Origin: Trichopria drosophilae
Lineage: Eukaryota > Arthropoda > Insecta > Hymenoptera > Diapriidae
Length of the DNA: 64,000 nucleotides
NCBI GenBank assembly: GCA_030407085.1
Contig: CM059587.1
Location: 73,583,001 to 73,647,000, forward strand
Direction: 5' to 3'
Made by a program: the position numbers and the translations under genes
Shown here: positions 21,837 through 33,851 of the stretch, one piece after another
Layout of the letters: every line of letters starts with the position of its first letter
How positions within the stretch are numbered: position 1 is the stretch's first letter
Notes under the pieces: model-generated
What the model was told of the DNA's origin: nothing
The model's database searches: none
The model's input: the letters and a program-made list of their open reading frames with translations, nothing else

Positions 21837-24800
21837 TCATTGACATCCACTAAGTTCCGTCTTTCTATTTTGGACGATCCAGGGATGATTCATGACTTCC
21901 AGCATGCTTATCCTGTTATCTGGATTCACGACTAATAACTGGAAATGAAAAATAATTTTGAGAATACATGCCTTGCTATCGGATAGTTAAAAAACAGTAT
22001 TCCTAAATTATTACTACCTAAATTATTTTTACTTAATTTACGATAAATATTAATTTTATAACATTTTCACAAACTCTAAGATCATGTTGATAATCAGTAA
22101 TGCCAAAAATCCCTAGCCAACCATGTTTCACAAATATCCTGAAAAATAGTAAAAATTCGTCCGCCATATTGGTTCCACCATTTTGAATTTTAAAAAGCTG
22201 ACTTTAGAATCGCCATCAGCGACCGCAAAAACATAAAGATATCAATTTTCATTACATTCATAAAAATTAATAAAAATTCGTCGACAAATTCGTAGAAAAT
22301 CGAATGACTTCGCATATGTTTGTTTGTTTATCGCGGTTTCGGTGAAACAATAAGCGCGTAAATGTACTACATGTCACGTAATAATCCTAACATTAATATT
22401 TAAAATTCTTATATTAATTATTAACATAACAAATTATATTAATATAACAAATTTACACGAATCTCAGTTTACGGAAACTTCAGGATAAAGTACCTTACCT
22501 GAAGATCAAAATCTAAATTCTGTTAGCTTTACTATGAAGCTATTACATTAACTGTAAACAAACATCTTAGATACCTAGTGTCGAAGATTAAAGTTGAAGA
22601 AAATTATGTAGCTTAGTATTTTCGAGTTCGCTCTTTTGAAGATTCCAAGGTCAATATTGAATTTCAAGCAATAGCACCCTATCGGCCGAGTCGACCGAAA
22701 ATCGACGGTCGATTTGTACAAAGAATTTACTCAAAATCGACCGAAAATTGACCGAGTGGCGAATACATTTTCAGTCAACTTTCGGTCGTCTTTTTCATTG
22801 TTGACCGAAAATTGACCGAACGGCGGAAACATATGTCGCATATGAAAGAGTAACTGTTATGTAACCAACCGAAAGATACTTTTTTTATTGTCGACACCAA
22901 ACTTTCATCAGTCGATTTTCAGTACGGCGGTTTTTTTATTGAGTCTGTAATCGGTCGAATTTTACAATAAGTTAACCAATAATTTAATTGATCGATTTTC
23001 AGCTGACTTTTACAAAGTTGATAGGAAATTTATCGAAAGGTATTTTATTGATTAGTGGAGAATCGATCGATGTGGTAAAAGTCGACCGTGAGTCGACGCC
23101 AAATTTTCATTGGTCGATTTTCAGTTGACTTTTATGAAGTTGACCGAAAATTGACCGAATAATGGTTTTTTGACTGAGTCAATTTTCGGTTGAGTTCGCA
23201 AAAGTCCGCCGGAAGTTCACCCAAAATTTAATTGTGCAAAAAATTGACCGTATATCAACCGACAAATAACCGATTAGTTTTGTATAGGTCGTGTCGACTT
23301 TAATTCCACCGGATATTGATCGATTTCGGTAGAGTTGACTATAAATCGATTTAAAAAACGTAAAGTATTAAATAGTAACAACTATTTATTAGCATATAAC
23401 AAAATTGGGTAAGGGTCAAAAAACCGACAAATCGAAAAGCCGACAGTCAAAATGCCGATACTTAAAAAAATGACAGCCCGTTTGTCGAAGTTTTTTTTTT
23501 ATGTGTCGGTCTTTTTGTCTGTCGGCTTTTCGGCTACCGGCTTATGACTGTCGGTTTTTTTATTTGTCGGTTTTTCGACCCACACCCATAAAGTTTTCAC
23601 CAAAAGTATGAAGTTAACTAAGTTAATTATTCAATTTTTGTATATGTGATACTAGATTCTGCAGTTGTACTCAAATTGTAAACAACTACATATAACGATT
23701 AGCAATTGCTAAAAGGTTATGTAACCTTTAGCATAAATAAACAAATAACTAACTAACTAACTAACTTTGATTAGCAATGTTTTGCATATTCTTTTCTTTT
23801 TGTTTCCCACTTAAATTCGAAACGTTAGGGGTATTCTACGTCGATGTTCCTTGTTTGTGAAACTGAATTTGAAAATCCATTATCCTCAATAAATAATATT
23901 TTGTATACATATATAACTGAAATATAATAGAATCTCAATGAACGTATGTACCTAAATAAATGAAAACTGTTTCTTGGTCACTATACTAAAAATATTCAAA
24001 AGTATACTCGATTTCTCGAAAAAGTTAAAAATGTTATACTCGGAGGTTTTTAAATTTCCACAAGATTTTTAAGGTACCTCCTCACAGTTCGCCGTTTGCT
24101 CTGACATCCATGTGGGTCTTATTTTTTAATGTATTGAAAGCCATTTTGTAATTTACAAAATGATGTAAATAATTATTTTAATCATTAACGAAATATTTAA
24201 TCATTTTGACTACTCATCGGATAGGTAAGAGCTTAGTGTACATTTTAGACATGAACAAAATTTTGGGAAAAAATATGCTCGTTGTCATTTAAGATGCTAT
24301 ATTTAATTGCATAATCATTGCATATGATTTCTGACATCTGAATCTGAAAAAGCACTACATTTTACACCAGATATAGTGAATTTAATTTTATTGTCGTAGT
24401 TTTGAAACTATCGCAGAAGAAGTAACCGTGTGGACCTTATTAAGCAGCCATATTTAAATAATGGAAAGTGTTATCGAAAACGGATTTCAGACTCTAAAGA
24501 TACCCAAATAACAGAATGTGAAAATCATCCGCCAATTATGTAATTTTGGACATATCAAGTAAATTCATTAATTATCTTAATTAAATATTTGTTTCAAAAT
24601 ACCTTGGAAATTAAGTCACGAGCACCTCCACTAACGTAACTTGGAAAATTATAATCAGCAGCACATACCATGTGCGAAGATCGAAACGGTGGTTGCCCAA
24701 TAAGACATTCGTAAGTCAATACACCAACATTCCATCTATCGACTGAATGTTCATATGGTTGTTTTTTAATAATTTCTGGTGCCAAATAATCCTCGATTCC

Positions 24801-26026
24801 GCACCAAGTTTCTCTTCTAGATGACAGTTCGTGGACACACATTCCAAAATCTGCTAACTTTATTTCTCCACGAAAGCCAATGAGCAATTTTTCGGGTCTG
24901 ACATCTCGATGCATAACTTTACGATTGTGACAATAATTTAAAGCATCGGCCACTTGTGAGACGTAGGTTGCAACGCTAAAATTCGAATAAATAAATATTA
25001 GTATAAAGTTACGAGAAACATTCATCGGTTTCATTAAACTTTGACTATGTGGAAACGTAAGCCAATAAATGAGCTCAATGGATTCGAATTTGGATAATCA
25101 TTGTCTTCTTTTTTTAAATATTAAAAAATTGTTCGACTCGTAAAGTTAGTAAATACTAATCGTTCCATGGTTATGTCGGAAATATTTAAAGAAAATTATA
25201 GTGATTGTTTGGGACAGTTTCGTAAAAATGCTGACAATACTCTGATACCCTCAACTTTTATGAAAAAACACTTTTCAAGTTCTTACCTTTTTTCGTCAAG
25301 TCTTTTTAAAGGTTCAGCTTCCAATTTATCAAATAAACTCCCGTTCGGAGCTAATTCTAACACCATGTAAAATCGGCGCTCGTCATAAAAATATCCATAA
25401 AGCCTCAAAATGTGCGGATGTCTAAAATTGATTAAGCTTTAATTAAATAAAAAAGTAACATATTTAAGTTGTATAAAGTTAATAAAATTAATTAAAACGA
25501 CAGAACCTAATTTTTTCAGTATAACCTGCTGTGTTTTGTCTTTTACGTGATTAAAAAAGTCTAATTAATAATCAATAAACAACGATACTTACTTGAGATG
25601 AGATTGAATTTCAATTTCTCTACGAATTTGATGTTTGATGTCATACTTCATAATTTGTTCTTTGAATAATATTTTCAAAGCAATGATGTAATTAGACTGT
25701 CTTTCTTTAGCCAGATATATTGGGCCTAGTCTCCCTCTACCCAAATTTCGTCCCATTTGAAAATCATTCAAAACCCATCGCTTCGAGTTAGCACGATTGT
25801 TACTTGTAGGTTTTGTGTGCTTCTGAATATTATTCTTGTGATACTTCTCATTTTTATTCTTTTCTACCAATTTGGAATCGGAAACCACCAATTTGGAACT
25901 GGCCGATTCTGAATTCGACGTTGATTTAGTTTTATAAGTATTTGGCGGTTTTGTTGGAACATTTGTCAAAGAAATGTTCTTTGCTGAAGATGCACCAATT
26001 TCTTTTCCACAATTCATACTAGACAT
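21837..26026 (-). CDS. Aurora-family protein kinase, divergent, possible pseudokinase
   Basis: Four exons: 25593-26026, 25287-25421, 24603-24975 and 21837-21938, all GT-AG and in phase, giving 347 residues from the first in-frame ATG. A Ser/Lys-rich tail of ~85 residues precedes the kinase domain: glycine loop GRGRLG (96-101), Lys118 in IALK, helix-C Glu137, HRD (212-214), DFG (232-234), activation segment SSRRETWCG with the Aurora-type Thr kept, then APEII and 'VDRWNVGVLTYECLIG'. Order and local sequence ('LAKERQSNYIIALKILFKEQ') are Aurora-like; Aurora kinases drive mitotic spindle and chromosome steps. Odd points: HRDVRPEKLL has Lys at 219 where Asn binds Mg, Arg replaces the catalytic-loop Lys, and the segment after PPF is about six residues short. 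The last intron (2.66 kb) is full of repeats. Confidence 0.88.
22677..23345. mobile_element. Element built of CGACCGAAAATTGACCG words
   Basis: Begins CCCTATCGGCCGAGTCGACC and repeats variants of 'gaccgaaaatcgaccg' and its complement more than fifteen times. The right end is not sharp. Same architecture as the 10-12 kb hairpins with yet another word. Lies in the last intron of the Aurora-like gene. Confidence 0.55.
23406..23589. mobile_element. 184-bp hairpin built of CCGACA words
   Basis: Left end tgggtaagggtcaaaaaacc, right-end complement tgggtgtgggtcgaaaaacc. Both continue as gacaaat. The interior alternates ccgaca/tgtcgg with A or T runs. Lies ~60 bp after the CGACCG element in the same intron. 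The remaining intron (23590-24600) has no recognised content except a short ctaa(c) run near 23740-23765. Confidence 0.55.
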
Positions 26027-26039
26027 TCTATTCAAGTAT

Positions 26040-27830
26040 GCAAATATTAAAAATATATGAGTGTATACATTGCTCCATCGATTGAAAACCAGTTCAATAA
26101 CAATCTAATAAAAAAAATAAAAAAGAACAAAAAAGTAATTAAATGAAGCGCCTATAGAATTTCGTAACATCTTATTAAGAAATTCGACTATAATTTTATT
26201 TTTATCAGACTTGAAAACTCAAGGATTTGGAAGTAAGAGTGGTTTGCATTGAGTTCTGAACTCGTTCATTTACGACTGGAACGTATATTTTGATTATCCT
26301 TTAAATAATAATAACTTTAGTAGTATTCAGAACTGATTATTACTCTGACATACATAACTATATAACTTTTGCAGCTGAATAAAAGAAAAAGAAGATAAAA
26401 AAACACTGTAAAAATAATTGGAAAATTTCCATACAAAAGTAGAAATTTTTTATATTAAAAAAAAACATAACTGCATTGAAATATTTCAATAACAATTGAA
26501 AATTATATTTCATATGAAAATTTTTTGAGATACATGTTCTTTAAAGTTCCGTTAGGAGGCGTACAAAAAAAAACAAAAACGAAGTTGGCCATCATTTAGT
26601 TTAAATACCGAATTGATGGGTGACATTTGTGATGAATGACTGAACGATCAAGAATTCTTCGTAAAGAATGTCCAAATTCCAAGTGGTTACTTTAATGAAA
26701 CAAAATCGCTTTTGGATTTGAGCGCCACCTAGTGTTAGATGAAATAATTTAAATGTTGACTTTTGGTCGAAGTATGGAGTAAAAGTGTGAATAATTTTCA
26801 GCAGATTTGTCTTTAAGTGCTTCATTCATCCATAAATAGTTCCTAACCAACTGGTTTTTTCAGTGTGGTAATAATTTTGACGATAATAATTGAATTCTAC
26901 GTGAATTTTTTAAACTTTGTACCAATTTCATATGCAAATAAAAAAATTCTAAATTGACAAAAATCAAAATACAGCAGTTGAAGGAATTAAGTTATTTAAT
27001 TTTTGTTCAAATCGTAAAAGAAGAGTTATTGTTTGTAATTATTGAGATAAATATGCTGATTATTTTTTTTCTTTCATTTCTGTATATTTCAGCTTACAAT
27101 TACATATTTACTACGAATATTGTTACTAACATTAGTAAACGACGTAAGTAAACAAAAGTTAACAATTTTAATAGAAAATTATTTTTAAAGGCCTTTTAAG
27201 TATCTGGGTTAAAATCCTAATATTCAATAAATTGTTATAATATTCAAATTACATAGTCAAGACAATACGAAAATTTTAATTAAATTTAAAAGCAAATATA
27301 CACGATACAATTTTGTGAAATATGTGAATAAAATTTATGTACTTACAAATCTGTATAACGATGAAGATCAGCTGAGAGCTTTACATTTTAAATTAAATTT
27401 TCATTGACATACTGAAATTTCATATTTTTCATAGATCGTAAACTATATACACACATGATCCAGCACTAAATTAAAAACACTATTAAGCCATAAAATGATC
27501 ATGTAAACTAATTAAATCAAACAAAACATCCAGCATTGTAAAAGGAGACTAATCATAATATAGACATTATATGTTTAAATGGATAGGCAAATAATAACAT
27601 TACGTAACAGACCGGTAGTTATGTAAACAAATATGTATGCAATGAACCAGATTTATTCGTCAAAGTTTAAAATTTTGCGATAAAATTAAAAAGTGATATT
27701 TACAATATTCTTAAAAAAATTAATTATAATAATTAAAAGGTCATATTTTTACGTCGCGTATGTCAACAATTCGATGTTTAACATCCGAACTTAAATAAAG
27801 GCTCAAACTGATGTCAAAAATGCGTCTATG
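26040..27830. other. Intergenic, nothing recognised
   Basis: Upstream side of the Aurora-like gene. A cactgtaaaaataattggaa block near 26404 resembles the margins of other short repeats. The small open frames at 26.6 and 27.0 kb show no homology, signal or splice support. Confidence 0.3.
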
Positions 27831-27835
27831 CGACG

Positions 27836-29994
27836 TTAAGAGGGTTTTAAAGTGCTCCGCTGATAAGGTAGAAATTTCCATTTAAAACCGTAAATAAAAA
27901 AATACTGAATAGATTTTTCAAAATTCGTCCTCTGTAAAGGTGATTTTATAATTATTATACATTGAACCCTAGAAAATACCAAAGAAATTAATTTAGAGTT
28001 AATTAAAAGTACAATTATTTCATATTTCAAAAAATTCTGGGTCAGTTCTCAATTAAGGTCTTTGGTATTTTCTAGGAAATCATCTATAGGAATTAGAAGT
28101 GCCTTTACAGAGTTAGAACGTTGACTTTGTTTTGTAAATAATCACTTGCATAAGACTAAGACATGTGTGTCTTATCCGTCTTAGAATACGACACTTGTGT
28201 CTAGGGAACAAGACGTTATTGTCTTAGAACAAGGCTGATATGTTTATGTCTGCAAATTAGACGCATATGCTTATGTTTAGAAATAAGACCCATATATTTC
28301 TCTACAAGCGTGCCCGATTTGTCTTATATAAGATATTAAGATTCTTCGCATAGGACACTTATGTCTTATTATATATAAAACACTTGTATCTTGGAATAAA
28401 AAAAAAGATACTTATGTTTTATAATAAATCACATGTTAGGTCTTACAGTAAGACACTTTTCTAACACTAAGACATGTGTGTCTTATCTTAGAATAAGACT
28501 TATATCCAGGAATAAGACACATATGTTTATGTCTAGAAGTAAGACGCACATGTTTAAGGCTTCGAGTGTGCCTGATTTGTCTTATAAGACATTTAGATTG
28601 TTCGAATAAGACACTTGTGTCTTAGTATAAAACACTTATGTTTAATAATAAACTACATGTTTAGGTCTTAGAGTCGGACGCTTGCCTAAAAGTACGACAT
28701 GTGTGTTATCCGTTTTACAATAAGACACTTATATTTAGGAACAAAACATTTATGTCTTAGAATAAGATTATGTCCAGAAATAAGATGCATATGTAGTAAT
28801 TATAAGTGCCTTTACAGATTTAAACTAAACATCTACAGTAATTAGAAGTGCCTTTACAAAGTTAGAACTTTGACTTTGTTTTATAAATAATCACTTGCAT
28901 AAGACTAAGACATGTGTGTTTTATCAGTCTCAGAATACGGCACTTGTATCTAGGAAACAAGACATTATTGTCTTAGAATAAGACTCATAGGTTTATGTCT
29001 GGAAATAAAACGCATATGCTTATGTTTAGAAATAAGACGCAAATGTTTGTCTGCAAGTGTGCCGGATTTGTCTTATATAAGATATTAAGATTCTTCGCAT
29101 AGGACACTTATGTCTTACTTTAAAACATTTGCGTCTAGGAATAAAAAATATACTTATGTTTTATCATAAATCACACGGTTAGGTCTTACAGTAATACACT
29201 TTTCTAACACTAAGACACGTGTGTCTTATCCGTCTTAGAATAAGACACTTACGACTCGCAATAAGACCCTTATTTCTAGGAATAAGACACTCATCGTTTT
29301 ATAAATAATCACTTGCCTAAGAGTAAGACATGTGTGTCTTATCTTAGAATAAAACATATATCTCGGAATAAGACCTTGATGTCTTAGAATAAGACACATA
29401 TGTTTAGGTCTTAGAGTCAGACGCTTGCCTAAGAGTAAGCCATATGTGTTATTCATTTTATAATAAGACACTTATATATAGGAACAAAACATTTATGTTT
29501 TAGAATAAGATTATGTCCAGAAATAAGTTGCATATGTTTATACTCATGTGTTAGTATAACAGACGTGTGCCTAAGAATAAGACACTCATTATTTTATAGT
29601 AAGCCATTTGTTTAAGAGTAAGGCATGTCTTATCCATCTTCCAATAAGACACGTAGTATAGGAATAAAACATTTATGTCTAGGAATAAGAATTATGTCTA
29701 GGAATAAGACAATTACGTCTTAGAATAAGGCACGTATGTTTATGTCTAGAAATAAGACGCATATGTTTATGTCTTACAGTAATAAGGCACTTATGTTCAG
29801 GCATAAGACACTTATATTTTATAAGCCACATATGTTTAGATCTTACAGTAAGACGCTTGTCTAAGATTATGACATAGGCGTCTTATCCATCGTCTAATAA
29901 GACACTCATGTCTAGGAATAAGATACTCATCTTAAATAGGCATTTTTTAGTGAAATTTCGTACCTTAACGGTGAACCACTTTAGACCCCCTTAA
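27836..29994. mobile_element. TTAA-bounded element containing a word-repeat array
   Basis: Left edge TTAAGAGGGTTTTAAAGTGC; right-edge complement TTAAGGGGGTCTAAAGTGG; both lead into a/ctaaggta(c/g)(a)aaattt. The interior from about 28130 to 29940 is a long array of variants of taagacatgtgtctta and 'ctaggaataagacactta'. A ~700-bp block (28090 and 28840 copies starting 'attagaagtgcctttacaga') is duplicated in direct order. No protein frame is credible. Confidence 0.55.
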
Positions 29995-30599
29995 TGGGTT
30001 GAATTTTTGTATGCATTTTTTGCTCTCATGACGCGTTTGAGATTGACTAATAACGAATGACTATGAACTAATAATACTGGCGAACAATACTAACTTCAGA
30101 GAAATTAATACTAAAGACACTATATAAAAGTCATAAATGTGTCAAAAAAAAGTCATACAAAAAATGTTTTTCTTATTTTAAATTTTGTTTCTTTTTCTTC
30201 CAGGTACGATCTGGTGGCCGATTAAAACGAAAATTTTGAATTATGTACCCATTTACTTCCTTGTAAGGTGGGAAAATCGAATTGTAATTTTCAGTATACT
30301 CATTACTAAAGATAAGATTACTGACTTTTTGATAACTAATTGTTTCTAACTTCCAGTTATAACTTGCAGTAATCATGACGCAGAGTGTAATTAACACTCA
30401 TTAGTAATAACGATAGTCAATTACCGATAGTTACCATGAATACACTATCATAATTCTAGCTGTAAATATTTGTGTTATGACTAATGTATTTTATTCACAT
30501 TTACTCATAAAAAAATACTGGTAAAATCTAGGTGCAATATTGCAATAGTCTACAATATTTTGCGATTCTGAAATATTGCAACGGGATTTTTACTTATAT

Positions 30600-32630
30600 C
30601 CCTAAATTCTCGGTCAGTTCTCAATTAACTTTTTTAGTGTTTTGTTAGGATGTTGTCTGTAGTCATTAAAATCACCCTGCACAGAGCCCGAATTTTGAAA
30701 TATATTGCATCAGTAAGTTTTTATTTACGGTTTTAAAATGAAAATTCCTATCTTATCAGCGGTGCACTTTAATACCCCCTTAACGGGCTGAATTCCATAA
30801 AATGATCACTTATTCAGTCTTGGAAAAAATAGTTCGTCGGACGTTTTTATTTATTATCAAGGTCAATGCCTCTTGATTAGCAAATGAAGAATAAAATATT
30901 TAGTTTTTTTGTGTTTGAATTCCACATATTGGCCTATGGGATTTTATTTTCAATCATTTTAAATTGTGATTCAATAACAAACTCTTTTTAAATACATCCA
31001 AATAATTATTCTTTGTTGAAAACTTGCCAATACTACTGAATCGGTCTGCATAATTTTTCAGATATTTCCACTGCATACATTCTACACGTTTAAATCATTT
31101 TGAATCGAGGCCAAGAAATCAAATTCCGAAATATTAAGAATGATTCACTTTTCATCCAGGAAAAGAAAAAGGATTGAAAGTCGGAAAATCTTCAGAAAGT
31201 GAATTGAAAATTATAGAGAATTATTGAACTCTTATAAGAATCATTTTCTATCATTTTTAATCCAATTTCTGACCATTTTCTGAATGCGGAAATAGCCATG
31301 AATCAAACAGAATAACTTTAAAATGGGGGATTCGAAAGGATTGAAACTAGAATTCACTTTTTTAAAGACATTCGCAGATATTGACGTGAATTGAAATTGA
31401 TGCGATTGATTCCATTTGAATCCATGACAGATTACGGGTTTTAACAACAAAACAACTTTTTATGGACAATGGTCGGGCGCCCGATAAATAGCAAAATTGT
31501 AGTGAAAAATTGTATTGTGATAATTTTTTGTCTAGTATATTATTGGTTGCGTTTATATATGAATTTTGAACTCATAGTTTCACGAAATTCATAGTTGTAA
31601 CTTTAAAAAAGTGTTTTTCACACATAAATTACCAAGAACAAAATAAATAGAAAGAAAACAACGAGTCGAAAAAGGCGGCAGCAGTTACATTTCTATAATA
31701 AGCGCATGCCCGAGTTTCGGGGTGATCAACTTAAAAAATTCGTAACTCGAAAATTAAAAGACATACCATGAATTAAAAATCTAAATAAAATATGAGATTA
31801 AATTTGCCATAACATAACAATATTTAAAAAAAAATAAAAAGGGTGCCCTGTGGTTAAAAATCGTTAAAAAAACAACAAATTGTTCTTTTTTTCATGCGTT
31901 TATTATTATTACATGTAATTATAAATATTTTTTTCGAAACGTTCAGACTTTTCTACTACAATGCAGCAAATTTTATCCAATTGTGATAAAATGCCACCGA
32001 GCTATAATTTTTCGAAAATGGTCAGAAATTGGATTAAAAATGATAGAAAATGATTCTTATAAGTGTTCGATAATTCTCTATCATTTTCAAATTCACTTTC
32101 TGAAGATCTTCCGACTTTCAATCGTTTTTCGTTTACTGGATGAAAAGTGAATCATTCTTAATATTTCGGAATTTCATTTCTTGGCCTCGATTCAAAATGA
32201 TTTAAACGTGTAGAATGTATGCAGACCGATTCAGGAGTATTGGCAAATTTTCAGTAAAGAATAATTAGTTGAATGTATTCAAAAAGCGTTTGTTCTTGAA
32301 TCAGAATTTAAAACGATTGAAAATAGAGAATACATCCCGTAGGCCAATATGTGGAATTCAAACACAAAAAAACTGAATATATTACGAACTATTTTTTCCA
32401 TGACTCAATAAGTGATCATTTTATGGAATACAGGCAGTTAAGTGGGTACTAAAGTACACCGCTGATAAGATAGGAATTTTCATTAAAAACTGTAAATAAA
32501 AACTTACCGATCCAATTTTTCAAAATTCGAGCTCTGTGCAGGATGATTTTAATTACTATAGACAATATCCTACAAAACGCCAAAGAAGTTAATTGAGAAC
32601 TGACCGAGAATTGGTCTGGGTTACCATATC
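30600..32630. mobile_element. ~2-kb foldback repeat
   Basis: Arms 30600-31260 and 32020-32625 are inverted copies: 'ctcggtcagttctcaattaa' matches the complement at the far side, likewise 'aaaatgatcacttatt' and 'cattttctatcatttttaat'. TTAA occurs at matching positions in both arms (30780 and 32438). The outer blocks match those at 27.85 kb. No transposase. 29995-30600 and 32630-33000 hold nothing I can name. Confidence 0.65.
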
Positions 32631-33002
32631 GGTGAATTAAAACGAATTGAATTGATTTCGACATATTCAAAGAATGTAAAGAATTAAAAATAAGTCCATA
32701 AAAAGTCGTTTTGTTCATATATTTTTCTAAAAAATAAAAAAAAACACAAAATAATTCACCAATTTCTCTTCCATCACGATTTTGTATTTCAAATTACCCG
32801 CCTAAAATTTTCCACTAGATAAAAAAAACTATTGTGGTGCCATCTAGAAAATATCACTAGCGTTACCTTTCTTCCATACTTCTTAGTTCATGGTGAATTG
32901 CACACGCTGGCCGGACATACCTAACCTAAAAAATCAGTTTGTTTACACGTGGGTGACGTTAGTACATTGTTACGCGTGAAGTCTTAAAACAGAACATTAA
33001 AA

Positions 33003-33796
33003 ATGGAAAACATTCAAATTAAACAAGAAGTAGACGATGAAATGAAAGAAAATCTTGATGCGTCTAATGCGAAAGACCTCTCTTATGAAGAGAAATTGAA
33101 GTACGTAAATGCTATCGCGAGTCCGATGGCTCCAAAAAAGTTGGCTAAGAAAGTTTATAAACTTATAAAAAAAGGTAAGCACAAAAACACATTAAATAAT
33201 TATCCTGTAATTTTGTTTACTAATTTACTTTTTAATTTAGCCTCAAAACACAAGACGTACGTACGAAACGGTCTGAAAGATGTCCAAAAACACATTCGAA
33301 AGGGTGAAACAGGGTAAGAATTCCACAAATATAATTTAGAAACTTTAATGTCCCTCGGAATATTACAAATAAATAAACCCATAAATTTACAATCGAAGTT
33401 ACTGCATCAACTTCGTATAATTATTTGACATAATGTACATTTAAAATTTACAAATTGCACGAATATACAATAAATTCCAATTTCATATACATTAATTCGC
33501 GTATAAAAATAACAGTCGATTACACAGCCTTTTTGTCGTGTGCCATAACCTTCTTTTTTTTCAGTGTCGTCGTCTTTGCTGGTGATGTTTTCCCGGTCGA
33601 GATCATGTGTCACTTGCCCGTCGTATGCGAGGACAAAGAAATCCCTTATTGCTACACTCCGTCGAGACAAGACATTGGCAGCGCCCTTGGAGTGAAGCGA
33701 GGTAGTTTAATGGTTCTCGTAAAAGAACACGCCGACTATAAAGAACTCTACGAAGAAGTCAAATCGGCAATGTCGACTCTAGCCACTCCGTTGTAA
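33003..33796 (+). CDS. NHP2: NHP2, H/ACA ribonucleoprotein subunit 2
   Basis: Exons 33003-33174, 33241-33313 and 33565-33796 join in phases 1 and 2 into a 158-residue protein. An acidic N-terminal tail (~25 residues, two Lys-rich sumoylation-like motifs IKQE) precedes an L7Ae-type RNA-binding fold: '[16 protein letters not shown]', '[18 protein letters not shown]', '[33 protein letters not shown]' split over the last junction, and '[12 protein letters not shown]'. NHP2 binds H/ACA guide RNAs with dyskerin, NOP10 and GAR1 in the nucleolus for pseudouridylation and is part of telomerase RNP in many animals. Length is that of the family. Its stop lies 55 bp from the VPS13B stop on the other strand, so their 3' UTRs probably overlap. 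Confidence 0.95.
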
Positions 33797-33851
33797 ATAT
33801 TGTTAAAATATATTTTGTAAGTTTAAATTGTTGTTTCATTCTGCGGAATCC

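Noticed and set aside
30173..30397. Minus-strand 74-codon frame
   Set aside because: It begins with GTG, not ATG. From the first ATG it has no signal peptide, homology or clear splice sites. It might be an exon but cannot be supported.
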